DNA of 39,366 nt from positions 51,166 through 90,531 of the forward strand of contig NZ_JAIQCL010000012.1 in NCBI RefSeq assembly GCF_020023385.1. The letters are read 5' to 3'. The notes beneath the pieces are model-generated. The model saw only the letters and a list, made by a program, of their open reading frames with translations. It did not search any database and was not told where the DNA came from. Made by a program: the position numbers and the translations under genes. Below, piece by piece: positions 38,338 to 39,366 of the stretch; position 1 is the first letter of the stretch, and every line of letters begins with the position of its first letter. The DNA is from Planococcus circulans (lineage in GTDB: Bacteria > Bacillota > Bacilli > Bacillales_A > Planococcaceae).

Positions 38338-38793
38338 GAGAGAAAAGATGGAGAAAACCTTAGTATATAAAGGACCTTCCATAATTCTTCACATTCTTAC
38401 CGCCTTAACGAAGATGCAAATGCGATTGTTCAGTAGATGACACCTTCATTTTTTCTATACTTATATCTTTCATAGAAGAAACTCTTTCACGTAAAGACTT
38501 TGCAAGTAGTTTTGAAGAAGTAGACTTGCTGCTAATAGATTTCGTTTTTTCACAATGTTACTTCTGGCATCTTTGTTTAAAGTTGGAGGTTTTACGCGAT
38601 ATACATCAGCAATTGGAATCCGCTAACGTCTTTGCTATTCCGGCTTTTAGCCGGAATGGACTTCGTTCGCTTCTGGATGAAGTGTTAGAGAGGCTGATCG
38701 CTTGTTTCGTGATTCTTAATTCAAGCTGCGCAAAAAGAAAGAAGCGAAACAAACCTCCAGAAAATATAAAGCATAGCCTCAGCAGGAATTAGT
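38338..38793. other. Region with inverted repeats and no convincing gene
   Basis: No gene with a start and ribosome binding site is supported in this stretch. It holds a perfect 9-bp/3-base-loop hairpin (38637-38645 with 38649-38657), a perfect 8-bp inverted pair TTGTTTCG/CGAAACAA (38702-38709 with 38745-38752), and a long-range perfect 8-bp pair GGAGGTTT/AAACCTCC (38585-38592 with 38751-38758). A minus-strand open frame of about 54 codons ending at 38405-38407 has a lysine/serine-rich coding-like pattern but no start. Confidence 0.45.
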
Positions 38794-39104
38794 TCAGAAA
38801 GCAGAATGAGGGATTTTGGTGCGGGCGAACTTCCGGTAACCGAACGCGTTCCGTCTGATCACTTTTGTCAGGTTGTTGATCCCTTCCAAAAAGCCGGTGG
38901 AATAAGGGAACGGGAAACTGTTCAAAATCTCTGTCTACCAGTTTTGGGACTCCCCATCGCTTTTTGGAACTCCAGAATGTCCGCTTTTTCAACACGTCCA
39001 GAAGGCATAATATCTTCGAAGCGGAAGCACAAGTAAATTTTTGCTGCATCACCTGCAAACATAACGTCTTTTTTATAGAAAAAGAGATCAGGAGTGCAAA
39101 TCAT
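38794..39104 (-). pseudogene. Degenerate ISL3-family transposase, C-terminal remnant
   Basis: The minus-strand reading FPYSTGFLEGINNLTKVIRR then NAFGYRKFARTKI, ending in a stop at 38794-38796, is the conserved C-terminus of ISL3-family transposases (S-N-G-F-x-E-G-x-N-N-x-x-K-V-I-K-R). It is preceded in frame by W-stop-TEILNSF, where the amber TAG (38935-38937) replaces the usual Gln codon, and the upstream part (GRVEKADILEFQKAMGSPK) continues only in a different frame. The gene is thus broken by at least one stop and one frameshift. No clear terminal inverted repeats were found. Confidence 0.7.
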
Positions 39105-39327
39105 TTGAGGTGCTTGATTTTTGGTTACTATCCTAGGGACGCACCTTCAACTCTACATACTGGGCCATGCCGGCCTCCACCTATCTCATCTTCTACCCGA
39201 GGAATGTTCGCAGTCAAATCCAAGTGCAGGGATCTTATCTTCTCTACTTTTACTCGATATTTCAAGTTTAAAAGAAATTAGAGATCAAGTTCTTTTTTTG
39301 AGCACCCACCATTTAATATAAAACCAC
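39105..39327. other. Unassigned sequence beside the transposase remnant
   Basis: Stops interrupt every minus-strand frame that would extend the transposase. It may hold more of the decayed element, but I can see no motif that proves it and no plus-strand gene. Confidence 0.3.
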
Positions 39328-39358
39328 AAAAAAAGCCGTTACCGGAATCGGTAACGAC
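39328..39358 (-). terminator. Terminator of a gene beyond the right edge
   Basis: CGTTACCG (39337-39344) pairs perfectly with CGGTAACG (39349-39356) across a four-base loop, and the A-run at 39328-39334 gives a T-tract on the minus strand. It would end a minus-strand gene lying beyond 39366. Confidence 0.8.
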
Positions 39359-39366
39359 TTCTTTCC

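Noticed and set aside
38526..38792. An 88-codon plus-strand frame over the inverted-repeat region
   Set aside because: It starts with TTG and has no ribosome binding site; its sequence follows the hairpins and it matches no family that I know.

Overview
The window looks like chromosomal DNA of a low-to-moderate-GC Gram-positive bacterium, most likely a Planococcaceae member (Planococcus/Planomicrobium-like). The basis is gene order and protein similarity to Bacillus: nearly every gene lies on the minus strand in the order yebE-yebG-purEKBCSQLFMNHD-...-adeC-like(yerA)-yerB-yerC-pcrB-pcrA-ligA-camS-gatCAB-...-dgkB-...-rlmD, which parallels the yebE-to-yefA segment of the Bacillus subtilis chromosome. 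Family names come from recognising motifs by eye; no database search was run. The genus is an inference.

Layout, left to right. 1-2613: a DHA2-type multidrug MFS exporter and a divergent TetR regulator, with two matching operator-like dyads on the two promoters. 2612-4405: an amidase-signature enzyme and a 52-aa Fur-regulated-basic-protein-like gene. 4412-8346: the 23S rRNA methyltransferase rlmD, then a cytochrome bd oxidase operon cydA-cydB plus a 36-aa third subunit, cydS. 8491-10641: a NUDIX hydrolase (one of only two plus-strand genes), the lipid kinase dgkB and a one-cysteine thioredoxin-fold protein. 11003-20422: translation quality control and DNA repair, in two units: gatCAB, and pcrB-pcrA-ligA-camS. 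20498-24347: adeC-like-yerB-yerC and a GNAT acetyltransferase. 24554-37216: the complete twelve-gene de novo purine operon purEKBCSQLFMNHD, from PRPP to IMP. 37217-37521: its control region, with a guanine-type purine riboswitch, a long terminator hairpin, a sigma-A promoter and an inverted PurR box pair. 37542-38269: yebG and yebE. 38270-39366: degraded DNA with inverted repeats and the C-terminal remnant of an ISL3-family transposase.

How it works together: the purine operon is probably controlled twice, by PurR at initiation and by the riboswitch at termination; many of its genes overlap or lie within about 35 bp, which suggests translational coupling. purS, purQ and purL encode the three-part FGAM synthetase. 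Strong hairpin/T-tract terminators separate most units, so transcription-unit borders can be read directly.

Most of the window is conserved housekeeping DNA, and I do not see a clear undescribed defence or mobile system. The best leads are a possible 19-codon leader peptide inside the purine riboswitch expression platform, the paired operators at the efflux locus, very small genes that automated annotation often misses (cydS and the fbpA-like gene), and the inverted-repeat-rich degenerate region at the right end. Several starts were revised from ribosome binding sites, including TTG starts for cydA, rlmD and yebE.
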